Shown: one piece after another, positions 49,966 to 58,904 of the stretch
Layout of the letters: every line of letters starts with the position of its first letter
Position numbering within the stretch: the stretch's first letter is position 1
Assembly (NCBI RefSeq): GCF_000766865.1
Contig: NZ_JNFA01000003.1
Location: forward strand, 1 to 64,000
Length of the DNA stretch: 64,000 bases
Source: Listeria booriae
GTDB taxonomy: Bacteria > Bacillota > Bacilli > Lactobacillales > Listeriaceae
Direction: 5' to 3'
Made by a program: the position numbers and the translations under genes
Notes under the pieces: model-generated
Told to the model about the DNA's origin: nothing
The model's input: only the letters and a program-made list of their open reading frames with translations
The model's database searches: none

Positions 49966-50733
49966 ATGAGTGTGATTTTGAAGGCAAAAAATGTGAGAAA
50001 AGTATATGGTACAAAAAGTACGCTATTCCCTGCGCTAAATAGTGTAAGTTTGGAAGTACATAAGGGAGAGTTTGTCGGTGTGATGGGGCCTAGTGGTGCT
50101 GGAAAATCGACATTATTAAATGTACTCTCAACGATTGATAAAGCGACTTCGGGAAGTATTGTGATTGAAGGGAAAGCCTTTGATACGATGCGCGCGAAGG
50201 AAATGGCTGTTTTTAGACGGGATAAGCTAGGCTTTATTTTTCAGGATTATAATTTGTTGGATACGATGACGATTCAGGATAATATCGCGTTACCGTTGTC
50301 GCTTTCTAATGTAAAACCGGCGGAAGTGGAGCAACGAGTGCAAGATGTGATGCGGCAGTTCGGAATTTTGGATATGGCGAATAAGTTTCCGAGCCAGGTC
50401 TCTGGCGGGCAAAAGCAACGCACGGCTGTGAGTCGGGCGATGGTGACGAATCCGGCGCTGATTTTTGCGGATGAACCGACGGGGGCGCTTGATTCGAAGG
50501 CTGCAACGAACCTTTTGGAAAGCTTGGTACAGGCGCAACAGGAACGGCATGCGACGATTATGATGGTGACGCATGATGCGTTTGCGGCGAGTTTTTGTGA
50601 ACGGATTTTGTTTATTAAGGACGGCGAGATTTTTACGGAAATTTATCGTGGAACGGCAACTCGAAAAGTGTTTTTTCAGAAAATTTTAGATGTGCTGGCG
50701 ATGTTAGGCGGTGGCTTGGATGACACTATTTAA
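49966..50733 (+). CDS. virA: Bce-type ABC transporter ATP-binding protein (VirA)
   Basis: The ATPase of the peptide-antibiotic sensing/resistance transporter. The 255-residue protein has Walker A GPSGAGKST at 41-49, signature SGGQKQR at 146-152 and Walker B ALIFADEP at about 164-171. The permease gene overlaps its 3' end by 14 bases. In Listeria the homologous pair (lmo1747-lmo1746, VirAB) lies next to virR, works with VirRS, and is linked to cell-envelope stress and antimicrobial resistance. The symbol is assigned by this synteny. GGAGGT precedes the ATG. Confidence 0.88.
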   Translation: MSVILKAKNVRKVYGTKSTLFPALNSVSLEVHKGEFVGVMGPSGAGKSTLLNVLSTIDKATSGSIVIEGKAFDTMRAKEMAVFRRDKLGFIFQDYNLLDTMTIQDNIALPLSLSNVKPAEVEQRVQDVMRQFGILDMANKFPSQVSGGQKQRTAVSRAMVTNPALIFADEPTGALDSKAATNLLESLVQAQQERHATIMMVTHDAFAASFCERILFIKDGEIFTEIYRGTATRKVFFQKILDVLAMLGGGLDDTI

Positions 50734-52699
50734 GATTGCTTTTACGAACATGCGGAAAAATTTTGGACAGTTCGCGATGTATTTAGGGTCGCTAGTTTTG
50801 AGTGTGCTGATTTATTTTACGTTTGTGTCGCTGGCTTATAATCGAAGTATTGGTATTATTTTTAAGAAATGGGAGCTTGGTGGGCAAGGGGTCTTTATGG
50901 CTGCTGCGTTTGTACTTATTTTCTTTGTGGGATTCTTTGTTTTTTATTCGAGTAATTATTTTACGCGGCGACGGAAGCGGGAATTTGGTTTGTATGCTTT
51001 ACTCGGTTTGCGTAAGGGGCAGATTGGGCGCATTATTTTTTATGAAAACTTGATGTTGCATTTGGTTGCGGTTGTGTCGGGTATTTTGATTGGTGTTTTC
51101 TTTTCCAAATTTTTCTCGATGTTGCTGTTTCGGATTATGGGATTGTCGATTCATAGTGGGTTTACGCTTTCGTTTTCTGCGGTCGTTTCGACGTTTCTTG
51201 TGTTTGGTATTATTTTAGTTGTAACGTCGTTGAATGGGTACTGGATTGTGTTTAGGCACAGTATGGTGGAGTTATTTAAGGCTGATGTTCGTGAAAAAAA
51301 TCCGCCGAAGGGCTCGCTTACGATGTCGATTTTAGGGCTTTTGTTCATCGGTATGGGCTACTTTTTGGCGATGCGACCTGTGGAAGAATCGGTTTTTTGG
51401 AACGAAGATTGGTTTTTTTATGAGTTATTATTTATTTTGATTAGTGTGATTTTGGGGACTTGGTTGCTGTTGCGGTTTTTCTTTCCGTATGTGGTGTACC
51501 GGTTGTTTAAACGGAAAAGCTTCTTTTATCGGGGGACTAATATTTTAACGGTGACGTGGCTTCGATATCGCTTGAAGAAGACGGCGGGGACGCTTACGAT
51601 GATTGCGGTGCTTAGTGCGACGACGCTGACGATTATTGGGGCGCTTAGTTCTGTTTATACGAATATTATTTCTTTTGCTGGTGCGTCAAATCCGAATAGT
51701 TATCAAACGACTTGGACGACACAGACGGAGCGCAGGGAGATTTATGAGGCGATTGATGAGAGTAAGACGCATTCTCTTATTTATCACGAGCAGGCCGATG
51801 TTTATATTGCAAAAGTGATTCATCAGTCGAAGGAGGATCGGGCTGATATTTATCGTCGAATGACTTCTTTTTCGATAATGTCGATGTCGGATTATAATCG
51901 ATTAGCGCTAAAATTGAATGATAATTTGGAGTCAATCGATTATTTAGCAGATAATGAATCTGTTTATTTAAGTCCTGCTGGCAAGTTTGAGAATTCGAAA
52001 AGGCGTGATGAGTGGGTAGGTAAACCGTATGATATGCAGTTCGATGGTGTTGAGCAAATATATCGTATGAAAATTAAGAATGTGTATAATCATACCGTTT
52101 TTAATGTGGATACGGTGCATTCGGTGCTAGTAGTGAATGATAATGTGTATAACGCCATTGCTAAGAAGGCGATGCCGAAGCATATTGATATTTTCCAAGT
52201 AACAAATCAGGATAAAACGGAACTGCTGGATCAGAAAATTTTAAAGATTTTTGGTGGCGACACGTTTTGGTGGAATGAAAACATATCTAGCTTTTATTCG
52301 AATTATCATATGATGAGTACGCTTGTCGGTGTGTTGCTATATATCGGGATGTTTATGGGAATCGTGTTTTTTGCAGCGACGGGGAGTATTATTTATTTCA
52401 AGCAAGTGACAGAGGCCGTGGATGAGAAGCCGCGTTTTGAAGTGTTGCAGAAACTTGGTATGAGTCAGAAGGAAATTCGGAAAGTGGTCGCGAAGCAAGT
52501 TTTCCCAGTGTTTTTGATTCCGCTTGTTTTGGGGATTTCGCATAGTGTTGCGGCGATGATTGGTTTTTCGACGAACTTATTGTTTAGTGTGACTGGGCCT
52601 GTGATGGTGAGTACGACGATTTATACGCTGTTTTTCATTGTTTATTATTTTGTTTGTGTGGATACGTATACGCGAATGGTTTCGACGGGCGACGATTAA
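50720..52699 (+). CDS. virB: Bce-type ABC transporter permease (VirB)
   Basis: A 659-residue permease with the ten-helix BceB layout. FtsX-like helices occupy the first half, a large extracellular domain of about 200 residues lies between roughly 310 and 510, and the last three helices hold the KLGMSQKEIRK coupling segment. The ATG at 50720 lies inside virA with AGGCGG upstream; a GTG at 50711 is less suitable. It detects peptide antibiotics and signals to the partner kinase in related systems. A separate promoter for virR follows it. Confidence 0.88.
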   Translation: MTLFKIAFTNMRKNFGQFAMYLGSLVLSVLIYFTFVSLAYNRSIGIIFKKWELGGQGVFMAAAFVLIFFVGFFVFYSSNYFTRRRKREFGLYALLGLRKGQIGRIIFYENLMLHLVAVVSGILIGVFFSKFFSMLLFRIMGLSIHSGFTLSFSAVVSTFLVFGIILVVTSLNGYWIVFRHSMVELFKADVREKNPPKGSLTMSILGLLFIGMGYFLAMRPVEESVFWNEDWFFYELLFILISVILGTWLLLRFFFPYVVYRLFKRKSFFYRGTNILTVTWLRYRLKKTAGTLTMIAVLSATTLTIIGALSSVYTNIISFAGASNPNSYQTTWTTQTERREIYEAIDESKTHSLIYHEQADVYIAKVIHQSKEDRADIYRRMTSFSIMSMSDYNRLALKLNDNLESIDYLADNESVYLSPAGKFENSKRRDEWVGKPYDMQFDGVEQIYRMKIKNVYNHTVFNVDTVHSVLVVNDNVYNAIAKKAMPKHIDIFQVTNQDKTELLDQKILKIFGGDTFWWNENISSFYSNYHMMSTLVGVLLYIGMFMGIVFFAATGSIIYFKQVTEAVDEKPRFEVLQKLGMSQKEIRKVVAKQVFPVFLIPLVLGISHSVAAMIGFSTNLLFSVTGPVMVSTTIYTLFFIVYYFVCVDTYTRMVSTGDD

Positions 52700-52702
52700 T
52701 CA

Positions 52703-52731
52703 TTGAATGCTGGTGTAATTTTCTGTACAAT
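52703..52731 (+). promoter_or_regulatory. Sigma-A promoter of virR
   Basis: TTGAAT (52703-52708) and TACAAT (52726-52731) are spaced by 17 bp, right after the virB stop codon. The first purine would be near 52738, just before the AAGGAGG of virR. Confidence 0.7.
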
Positions 52732-52755
52732 GAGAAGGGCGAAGGAGGTATGACG

Positions 52756-53433
52756 ATGGTTAAAGTATATATAGTAGAAGATGATATCGTTATTCGTGAT
52801 ACGATTCAGAAGCATTTGTCCAAATGGGGCTTTGAGGTCGCGGTTGTGGCGGATTATAATAATATTTTAAATGAGTTTTTGGAAAATGAGCCACAATTGG
52901 TGATTTTAGATGTGAATCTGCCGTATTTTGATGGGTTTTATTGGTGTAATCAGATTCGTGAGGTGTCGAATGTGCCGATTATTTTCTTGTCGTCGCGTGA
53001 TTCGCGGATGGATCAGATTATGGGCATGAACATGGGCGCGGATTATTATATTGAGAAGCCGGTGGATTTGGATGTGCTGATGGCGCGGATTAATGCGTTG
53101 ATTCGCCGTACGTATTCGTATGTGGAGCTGGAAGAGCCGAATGTGATGGAGCATAACAATGTGTTCTTGCATATCGATACCAATACGCTGACTTATTTAG
53201 ATGAGAAAGTCGAACTTACAAAAAATGAATTCTTGATTTTGTATGAGTTATTGAAGCAAAAAGGACATATCGTGAGTCGGGATGAAATTATGCGCGTGCT
53301 TTGGGAAGATGAGAGCTTTGTGGATGATAATACATTGACGGTGAACGTGGTTCGGATTCGTAAAAAATTGACAGAGATTGGTCTTGCGGACTTTATTAAG
53401 ACGAAAAAAGGACAGGGCTACATGATCGAATAA
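52756..53433 (+). CDS. virR: Response regulator VirR (OmpR family, Bce-type)
   Basis: A 225-residue regulator. The receiver domain has acidic pair Asp9-Asp10, phosphoacceptor Asp52 (VILDVNLP) and the Lys of YYIEKPVD. The C-terminal OmpR winged helix (~130-225) has ELTKNEFLILYELLKQKG and NVVRIRKKL. In L. monocytogenes VirR activates dlt and mprF among other surface genes. AAGGAGG lies seven bases before ATG 52756, whereas an ATG at 52750 is too close. The cognate kinase gene is 3.2 kb downstream, not adjacent. Confidence 0.92.
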   Translation: MVKVYIVEDDIVIRDTIQKHLSKWGFEVAVVADYNNILNEFLENEPQLVILDVNLPYFDGFYWCNQIREVSNVPIIFLSSRDSRMDQIMGMNMGADYYIEKPVDLDVLMARINALIRRTYSYVELEEPNVMEHNNVFLHIDTNTLTYLDEKVELTKNEFLILYELLKQKGHIVSRDEIMRVLWEDESFVDDNTLTVNVVRIRKKLTEIGLADFIKTKKGQGYMIE

Positions 53434-53446
53434 GGGGGTGCTTCAT

Positions 53447-54322
53447 TTGAAAGTTTTAGTTTTTGGAGGAACACGATTTTTTGGTAAGAAATTAGTGATG
53501 CGGTTAGTTGCGGCTGGGCATGATGTGACGATTGCGACGCGGGGCAAGACGGAGGATGATTTTGGCGATTCGGTGAAGCGGGTTGTGATGAATCGGGAAT
53601 CGCGTGAGAATTTGTTTTGCTTGGCGCAGGAAAAATGGGATGTGGTGTATGACAATATTTGTTTTTCACCACAGGATGCGCTTTATGCGATTGCGGCTTT
53701 TCAAGATAAGGTTGAGAAATATGTGTACACGTCGTCGTTATCGGTGTATAGTGCGCGTGACCGGGCTTTAGTGGAAACTGATTTTGACCCGTTTTATTAT
53801 GAGATTGTGACGGGTTCTCGTGAGGATTTCGATTACGGGGAAGGTAAACGTTTGGCGGAAGCGGTATTTTTCCAAAAGGCCGGATTTCCCGTTGCGGCAG
53901 TGAGGTTTCCGATTGTGTTAGGCACGGATGATTATACGGGACGTTTGGAGTTTCATGTGGATCATGTGTTGGCAAAAGAGGAAATTGGGATGCCAAATGA
54001 AGAAGCGGAAATTGGCTTTATTTCTTCGGATGAAGCGGCGGAATTTCTGGAGTGGATTGGTACGAAGTCGGATTTGACTGGACCGGTGAATGCGGCGAGT
54101 GATTCGGTGTATCGTTTGGATGCGCTCATGCGATTGATTCAAGAGGCGACAGGTAAGACGGCGCTTGTGGAAGAAGTGACCGAAGACAATGACGATTCGC
54201 CTTTCGGGATTGAAAAAACGTATTATCTTGATAATTCGAAAGCGAGGGCGGCAGGTTTTGTGTTTCAAGATTTGCACGACTGGTTGCCGAAATTAATCGC
54301 GCACTATGTCTCTAATAAATGA
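53447..54322 (+). CDS. NAD-dependent epimerase/dehydratase-like protein
   Basis: A 291-residue SDR-type protein with the N-terminal dinucleotide loop VLVFGGTRFFGKKLV (a degenerate GGxxFxG). A variable central region (YTSSLSVYSA; the usual Tyr-x-x-x-Lys is replaced by a DYGEGKR-type stretch) precedes a sugar-binding-like C-terminal part. The substrate is unknown. The start is TTG at 53447, after AAGGGGGTG. A gene of this family lies between virR and virS in L. monocytogenes. It closely follows virR and may be cotranscribed with it. Confidence 0.8.
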   Translation: MKVLVFGGTRFFGKKLVMRLVAAGHDVTIATRGKTEDDFGDSVKRVVMNRESRENLFCLAQEKWDVVYDNICFSPQDALYAIAAFQDKVEKYVYTSSLSVYSARDRALVETDFDPFYYEIVTGSREDFDYGEGKRLAEAVFFQKAGFPVAAVRFPIVLGTDDYTGRLEFHVDHVLAKEEIGMPNEEAEIGFISSDEAAEFLEWIGTKSDLTGPVNAASDSVYRLDALMRLIQEATGKTALVEEVTEDNDDSPFGIEKTYYLDNSKARAAGFVFQDLHDWLPKLIAHYVSNK

Positions 54323-54326
54323 CAGA

Positions 54327-54376
54327 AAAACAATGATTTTCAGGGTTTTCGACTGGGAATCGTTGTTTTATTTTTA
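54327..54376 (+). terminator. Terminator after the epimerase-like gene
   Basis: A 12-bp stem with one T-G pair (54327-54338 with 54358-54369) and a 19-base loop, followed by ATTTTT. It should limit read-through from virR towards the genes that precede virS. Confidence 0.8.
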
Positions 54377-54400
54377 TACGTTGGATTGGTGATTTTAGTG

Positions 54401-54406
54401 TATAAT
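54401..54406 (+). promoter_or_regulatory. -10 element before the 54449 gene
   Basis: A consensus TATAAT. The -35 region holds only weak matches (TTGGAT at 54381-54386, 14 bp away). It supports a new transcript covering the 54449 gene, ade and virS. Confidence 0.5.
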
Positions 54407-54448
54407 AGAACGATGAACATAAAAATTGAAAAAGGATGTGACGAAGGA

Positions 54449-54895
54449 ATGCTTTCCTTTGAAGAGAAAAAGAATATTTTTGACCAATATACAGAATTAG
54501 AGGCACATCCCGTTTCGATGGGGCGGATTAATTATCATTTTCCTGCTAGTGTACGTGAGAAGAAAATTGCAGTGAATCATTTGCATCCAAACGGCAATGC
54601 GTTTATTTATGCACCGTTTTTGGATGATGCGGATAAGAATGGTTTTGTGAATGTGCGTGAGGCAACGGAAGCTGAGCTTAAGGAGTTGCTATCTGGTTCG
54701 ATTTCGTTTTTGAGTACGGATGGTGATGAGTTTGAGGAAGGCTATGAGGAAGCGTTTCGTGATGCGTATCGGACGGTCTTGATTTTGCGCTATGAGAACA
54801 AGATGTGGGCGATTTATGCGGATGATCATTTGGAAGCTATTTTCCCATCGCGTGAAGCGGCGGATTCGTATTTGATGGATGAAGGATTTCAGTGA
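54449..54895 (+). CDS. Hypothetical protein between virR and virS, 148 residues
   Basis: A soluble, acidic protein (SFEEKKNIFDQYTELEAHP, then FEEGYEEAFRDAYRTVLIL) without signal or membrane segments. No family is recognised with confidence; a gene at this place is conserved in Listeria. The start is uncertain. ATG 54449 has AAAGGAT about 11 bases before it, while ATG 54413 would fall at the transcription start. It precedes adenine deaminase by 17 bases. Confidence 0.65.
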   Translation: MLSFEEKKNIFDQYTELEAHPVSMGRINYHFPASVREKKIAVNHLHPNGNAFIYAPFLDDADKNGFVNVREATEAELKELLSGSISFLSTDGDEFEEGYEEAFRDAYRTVLILRYENKMWAIYADDHLEAIFPSREAADSYLMDEGFQ

Positions 54896-54912
54896 TTTAA
54901 GGAGGTAAAGTG

Positions 54913-56643
54913 ATGCGGAAGGTAAAGCAGTTACAGGAGCGGGTTGCGGTGAGTGATTTACGTGCTGCAGCGGATGTTGTGATTAAGAATGGCCGAATCG
55001 TGAATGTGTTTTCGGGTGAGATTTATGACGGGGACGTTGCGATTAAGAGTGGTTATATTGTTGGAATTGGTGAATTTAATGAGGCAGCGGAGATGATTGA
55101 CGCGAATGGGCAGTTTATTGTGCCGGGCTTTATTGATGCGCATGTGCATGTGGAGAGTGCGATGGTGCCACCTTCTGAGTTTGCGCGGGTGTTATTGCCA
55201 AATGGTGTGACGACGATTGTGACGGATCCGCATGAGATTGCGAATGTGGCGGGTGCAAAAGGCATTGAGTTTATGCTGGATGATGCGGCTACGTCACCGC
55301 TTGATATGTATGTGATGCTACCTTCTTCGGTTCCTGCGACGCCGTTTGAACATAATGGCGCGACGCTTGCTGCGAGTGATTTACGCCCACTTTACCAACA
55401 TGAAAAAGTGATTGGACTTGCAGAGGTGATGGATTTTCCTTCTGTAGCGGCGGGTCACGCGGATATGTTGCAAAAAATTGTAGACGCGGAAAAGCACGGT
55501 GGACGAATTGACGGGCATGGTGCTGGGCTTTCCAAGGCGGATTTGAATAACTATTTGGCGGTCGGTATTAGAACGGATCATGAGAGTACGACGGCAGATG
55601 AGGCGATGGACCGGTTGCGTGCCGGGATGTTTGTCATGTTGCGTGAGGGTACGGTAGGTCGTGATTTATTGCAAACGTTGCCTGCTGTGACAGCGAAAAA
55701 TAGTCATCGTTTTTGTTTTTGTACGGATGATAAGTTGATTGATGATTTGTTAGAGGAAGGCTCGATTAATTATAATGTTCGGTTGGCGATTGCTAATGGG
55801 ATTGATCCTGTGACGGCGATTCAGATGGCGACGATTAATGCGGCGACGTGTCACAAGTTACCGCGAATTGGTGCGGTTGCTGCGGGGTATCAGGCGGATA
55901 TTTTATTTTTGCGGGACTTGGAGACGGTGACGATTACGAAAGTGATGAAACGCGGACAAGTGGTCGTTGCTGACGGGATTCGTGAGGAGTCTCGGTTTGA
56001 GAAGACGGAAGTGCCGTTTGCGTCTCCTGCGATTCGTCATACGTTGACGCTGGCGGATTTGGAGCTGCGATTGGCGAGTGAGAAGGCGAATGTTATTGGG
56101 ATGCAGCCGAATAGTTTGTTTACGGAGCACTTGGTGGAGCAGATTGTAGCGCGCGACGGAGTTTTTCAGGTTTCGACGGAGAACGATCAGTTGAAAATGG
56201 TGGTCGTGGAACGGCATAAAGGAACTGGTTGTGTTGGTGTAGGTATCGTGAAGGGGTTTGGTATTCAGCATGGCGCGATTGCGACGACGGTTGCGCATGA
56301 TTCGCATAATATTGTTGCGGTTGGATCATCAGATGCGGATATTATGCTTGCGATTCGTCATATTACGGAACTTGGTGGCGGGATTGCTGTTGTTCATGAT
56401 GGTAAAGTGGCCGCTGATTTGGCGCTACCGATTGCTGGACTTTTGAGTGTGGAGCCGTATGAACAGATTCAGAAGCGATTGGAACTGTTGAATCATGCTT
56501 TTCATGATATTAGCGCAGCAGAAGGTTTTGATCCATTTTTGACGCTTTCGTTTTTGACGTTGCCAGTGATTCCGCAGTTGAAATTAACAGACCAAGGCTT
56601 GTTTGATTTTAGCCGATTTGGTTTTATTGAAGTGGGGGTTTAG
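54913..56643 (+). CDS. ade: Adenine deaminase
   Basis: Converts adenine to hypoxanthine and ammonia for purine salvage. The 576-residue amidohydrolase has the metal-binding DAHVHVES (His77, His79), TIVTDPHEIANV, the GHGAGLSK loop and RTDHESTTADE, all adenine deaminase family landmarks. The ATG follows GGAGGT by six bases. It lies between the Vir regulator and kinase genes, as in L. monocytogenes, and its stop precedes virS by one base. Confidence 0.93.
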   Translation: MRKVKQLQERVAVSDLRAAADVVIKNGRIVNVFSGEIYDGDVAIKSGYIVGIGEFNEAAEMIDANGQFIVPGFIDAHVHVESAMVPPSEFARVLLPNGVTTIVTDPHEIANVAGAKGIEFMLDDAATSPLDMYVMLPSSVPATPFEHNGATLAASDLRPLYQHEKVIGLAEVMDFPSVAAGHADMLQKIVDAEKHGGRIDGHGAGLSKADLNNYLAVGIRTDHESTTADEAMDRLRAGMFVMLREGTVGRDLLQTLPAVTAKNSHRFCFCTDDKLIDDLLEEGSINYNVRLAIANGIDPVTAIQMATINAATCHKLPRIGAVAAGYQADILFLRDLETVTITKVMKRGQVVVADGIREESRFEKTEVPFASPAIRHTLTLADLELRLASEKANVIGMQPNSLFTEHLVEQIVARDGVFQVSTENDQLKMVVVERHKGTGCVGVGIVKGFGIQHGAIATTVAHDSHNIVAVGSSDADIMLAIRHITELGGGIAVVHDGKVAADLALPIAGLLSVEPYEQIQKRLELLNHAFHDISAAEGFDPFLTLSFLTLPVIPQLKLTDQGLFDFSRFGFIEVGV

Positions 56644-56644
56644 C

Positions 56645-57688
56645 ATGACTTGGTGGAGATATGTACGCGATAAACGCTTTTTCTTGTTGTTTTTTGTGAT
56701 TGTGATGTTTTTTATTGGTGTTTTGTTGGCGGTTGATCCGAACAGTCAGTTGACGCTTGGCAATATTATTTATTTGTATGTGTTTATGTTGCTATTTTTG
56801 GTGGCTTATTTGATTCTTGGTTATTCGTTTAAGCGCACGTATTGGAATGCGATGAAAGAGCTGGTAGATGGGGAAATCGAGGAGAATATTTTAGAGTTAT
56901 TGCCAAAACCGCGAACGAGTGAGCAGGCGTTTTTCAATGAATTGATGCGCAAAAAGCATTTGGAGGAGCAGCGTGAGATTGCCAAATTGCAAGATAAGCA
57001 GCAGGAGTATCATGATTTTATTTTGTACTGGGTGCATGAGGTGAAAACACCGATTGTGGCTAGTAAAATGTTGATTAATAATCCGGATTTGAATGAGCCA
57101 GCGACTATTTTTAAAAAGGTCGAAGAAGAGCTGGAATCGATCGATAGACTTGTGATGCAGGCGCTTTATTATTCACGTTTGGACACGTTTGCGAAGGATT
57201 ATTTTATTCAAGAGTTGGCGCTTAGTCCGGTCATTAAAGATTGTGTGAAACGGCATTCGAAGCTGTTTATTTCGAAGCGGATGAAGCTTGATTTGGCGGA
57301 TTTTGATGCGGAAGTGCGCAGTGATAGCAAGTGGCTCGGTTTTATTTTGGATCAAGTGATGACAAATGCGCTGAAATATACGAAGCAAGGCGGCGAAATC
57401 AAGATTTGGTGCGAGTCTAGTATGGAAAATAGCAAAATTGAGTTACATATTCGTGATAATGGCATTGGAATTAAGGATGAGGATTTACCGCGTGTGTTTG
57501 AACAGGGATTCACTGGTGGGACTGGTCGGCAGGAGAAGAAGGCAACAGGAATGGGGCTGTATCTTGCACGGCAAATGTCTGGGAAACTGGGGCATACGAT
57601 TGAAATTTCGTCTGAGGAAAGTGTTGGTACGGAAATCGTTATTACGTTCCAGCAAAAAGATGATTATTTACTCATTGCAAAAGACTAG
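56645..57688 (+). CDS. virS: Intramembrane-sensing histidine kinase VirS
   Basis: A 347-residue BceS-like kinase. Two N-terminal helices (about 11-30 and 41-60) with only a very short outside loop precede a DHp domain with phosphoacceptor His131 (YWVHEVKTPI). The ATPase domain follows, with N-box DQVMTNALKYT, G1 IRDNGIGI and the GTGRQEKKATGMGL loop. Such kinases take their signal from the ABC permease. ATG 56645 follows GTGGGGG at the end of ade. It is the partner of VirR by analogy with L. monocytogenes. Confidence 0.9.
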   Translation: MTWWRYVRDKRFFLLFFVIVMFFIGVLLAVDPNSQLTLGNIIYLYVFMLLFLVAYLILGYSFKRTYWNAMKELVDGEIEENILELLPKPRTSEQAFFNELMRKKHLEEQREIAKLQDKQQEYHDFILYWVHEVKTPIVASKMLINNPDLNEPATIFKKVEEELESIDRLVMQALYYSRLDTFAKDYFIQELALSPVIKDCVKRHSKLFISKRMKLDLADFDAEVRSDSKWLGFILDQVMTNALKYTKQGGEIKIWCESSMENSKIELHIRDNGIGIKDEDLPRVFEQGFTGGTGRQEKKATGMGLYLARQMSGKLGHTIEISSEESVGTEIVITFQQKDDYLLIAKD

Positions 57689-57708
57689 GAAGAGAGGTTG
57701 GACGGCAC

Positions 57709-58815
57709 ATGGAAAAAAACTTGATTGTTCGCGGTGCGCCGCAGGAATTTGAATGTAAAATTGGAGCTTGGAATGACTTGGAAGGGCATTTGGCGCGGCG
57801 GAATGTGACGCGTGTTCTCGTTGTGCACGGCGGTGTTTCGTGGGAGAAGGCAAGACGGTTTTTTCCTGAGCTTGCGGATGTAGTGGCTGTTTTTGAGCAG
57901 TATCGCGGGGAATGTTCGTTTGAGGAGCGGGACCGGATTGCGGAACTTGCGACGGCGGCGAATGTGGATGCGATTATTGGCGTTGGTGGCGGGAAAGTCG
58001 CGGATTTAGCGAAAGCAATTGCGGTACATTTGGAACTGGCGGTCGTTATTTTGCCAACGCTTGCTGCGACGTGTGCGGCTTGGACACCGCTTAGTGTGAT
58101 GTATGACGCGCATGGCGAGATGTTGCAATATGACATTTTTGCGCGGAGTAACGGGCTTGTCTTAGTTGATCCTGAGGTGATTTTAGATTCGCCAGTGGAA
58201 TTGATGATTGCTGGAATTGGCGACACGCTCGCGAAATGGTATGAGGCAGACGTGATTATTTCGCAACTCGAAGAACGGTCAGTCGAGATTGATATATCAT
58301 TATATACTGCAAAACTTTGTCGGGATATTTTACTGGAATCGAGTGCTGCGGCGCTTCAGTCCATGCGTGAAGGAACGCTGAGTGAGGCGTTTGTAAAAGT
58401 GGTCGAGACGAATATTATGGTCGGCGGCATGGTCGGCGGATTTGGCGATGATTACGGTCGAACTTCGGGTGCACATTCGATTCATGACGCGTTGACAGTA
58501 CTTTCAGAGACACATCATTTGCTGCACGGGAACAAAGTTGCGTACGGCGTTTTTGTGCAATTAATGTTGGAAAACAGGCAAGGCGAAATCGCCAAATTAG
58601 TTCCGTTTTATACAGAGCTTGGCTTGCCAACGAGTTTGAAGGATATGGGGCTTTCTGATTTATCAGATGAAGCATTGGTTCGCGTCGCGGAACGAGCAAC
58701 AGCACCAGATGAGACGATTCATTTGATGCCGGGCGTGATTACCGCGGACATGGTACTGGCGGCGATGAAAGACTTGGAGTTGTTTATTGCGAGTTTGGAG
58801 ATTAAGTCGAAATGA
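57709..58815 (+). CDS. Iron-containing alcohol dehydrogenase family protein (GldA/HcxA-like)
   Basis: A 368-residue oxidoreductase of the glycerol dehydrogenase/dehydroquinate synthase-like fold. The GVGGGKVADLAKAIA loop binds NAD(P). The metal-site residues occur in GIGDTLAKWYEAD, SGAHSIHDAL and LLHGNKVAYGV. Its substrate is not clear: glycerol, or a 2-oxo acid as for E. coli HcxA (YbdH). It starts 20 bases after virS and is probably cotranscribed with it. It ends before a bidirectional terminator. Confidence 0.85.
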   Translation: MEKNLIVRGAPQEFECKIGAWNDLEGHLARRNVTRVLVVHGGVSWEKARRFFPELADVVAVFEQYRGECSFEERDRIAELATAANVDAIIGVGGGKVADLAKAIAVHLELAVVILPTLAATCAAWTPLSVMYDAHGEMLQYDIFARSNGLVLVDPEVILDSPVELMIAGIGDTLAKWYEADVIISQLEERSVEIDISLYTAKLCRDILLESSAAALQSMREGTLSEAFVKVVETNIMVGGMVGGFGDDYGRTSGAHSIHDALTVLSETHHLLHGNKVAYGVFVQLMLENRQGEIAKLVPFYTELGLPTSLKDMGLSDLSDEALVRVAERATAPDETIHLMPGVITADMVLAAMKDLELFIASLEIKSK

Positions 58816-58858
58816 TAACTAATACATCGTTTGGTAGCATACCACAAAAATAGACAAT

Positions 58859-58904
58859 AAAAAGGAGCAAAGCAGTTCACCATACTGCCTCGCTCCTTTT
58901 TGAT
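58859..58904. terminator. Bidirectional terminator between the dehydrogenase and amidohydrolase genes
   Basis: Nested stems: AAAAAGGAGC (58859-58868) with GCTCCTTTTT (58892-58901), and GCAGT with ACTGC inside. It provides T tracts in both directions between two convergent genes. Confidence 0.88.

Noticed and set aside
53418-53996. Minus-strand frame of 192 codons opposite the epimerase-like gene
   Set aside because: No ribosome site, very Pro/His/Ser-rich, and opposite a recognisable SDR protein.
57672-58226. Minus-strand frame of 184 codons opposite the iron-type dehydrogenase
   Set aside because: Shadow of a conserved family on the plus strand; Ser/Thr/Ala-rich with no homologous pattern.
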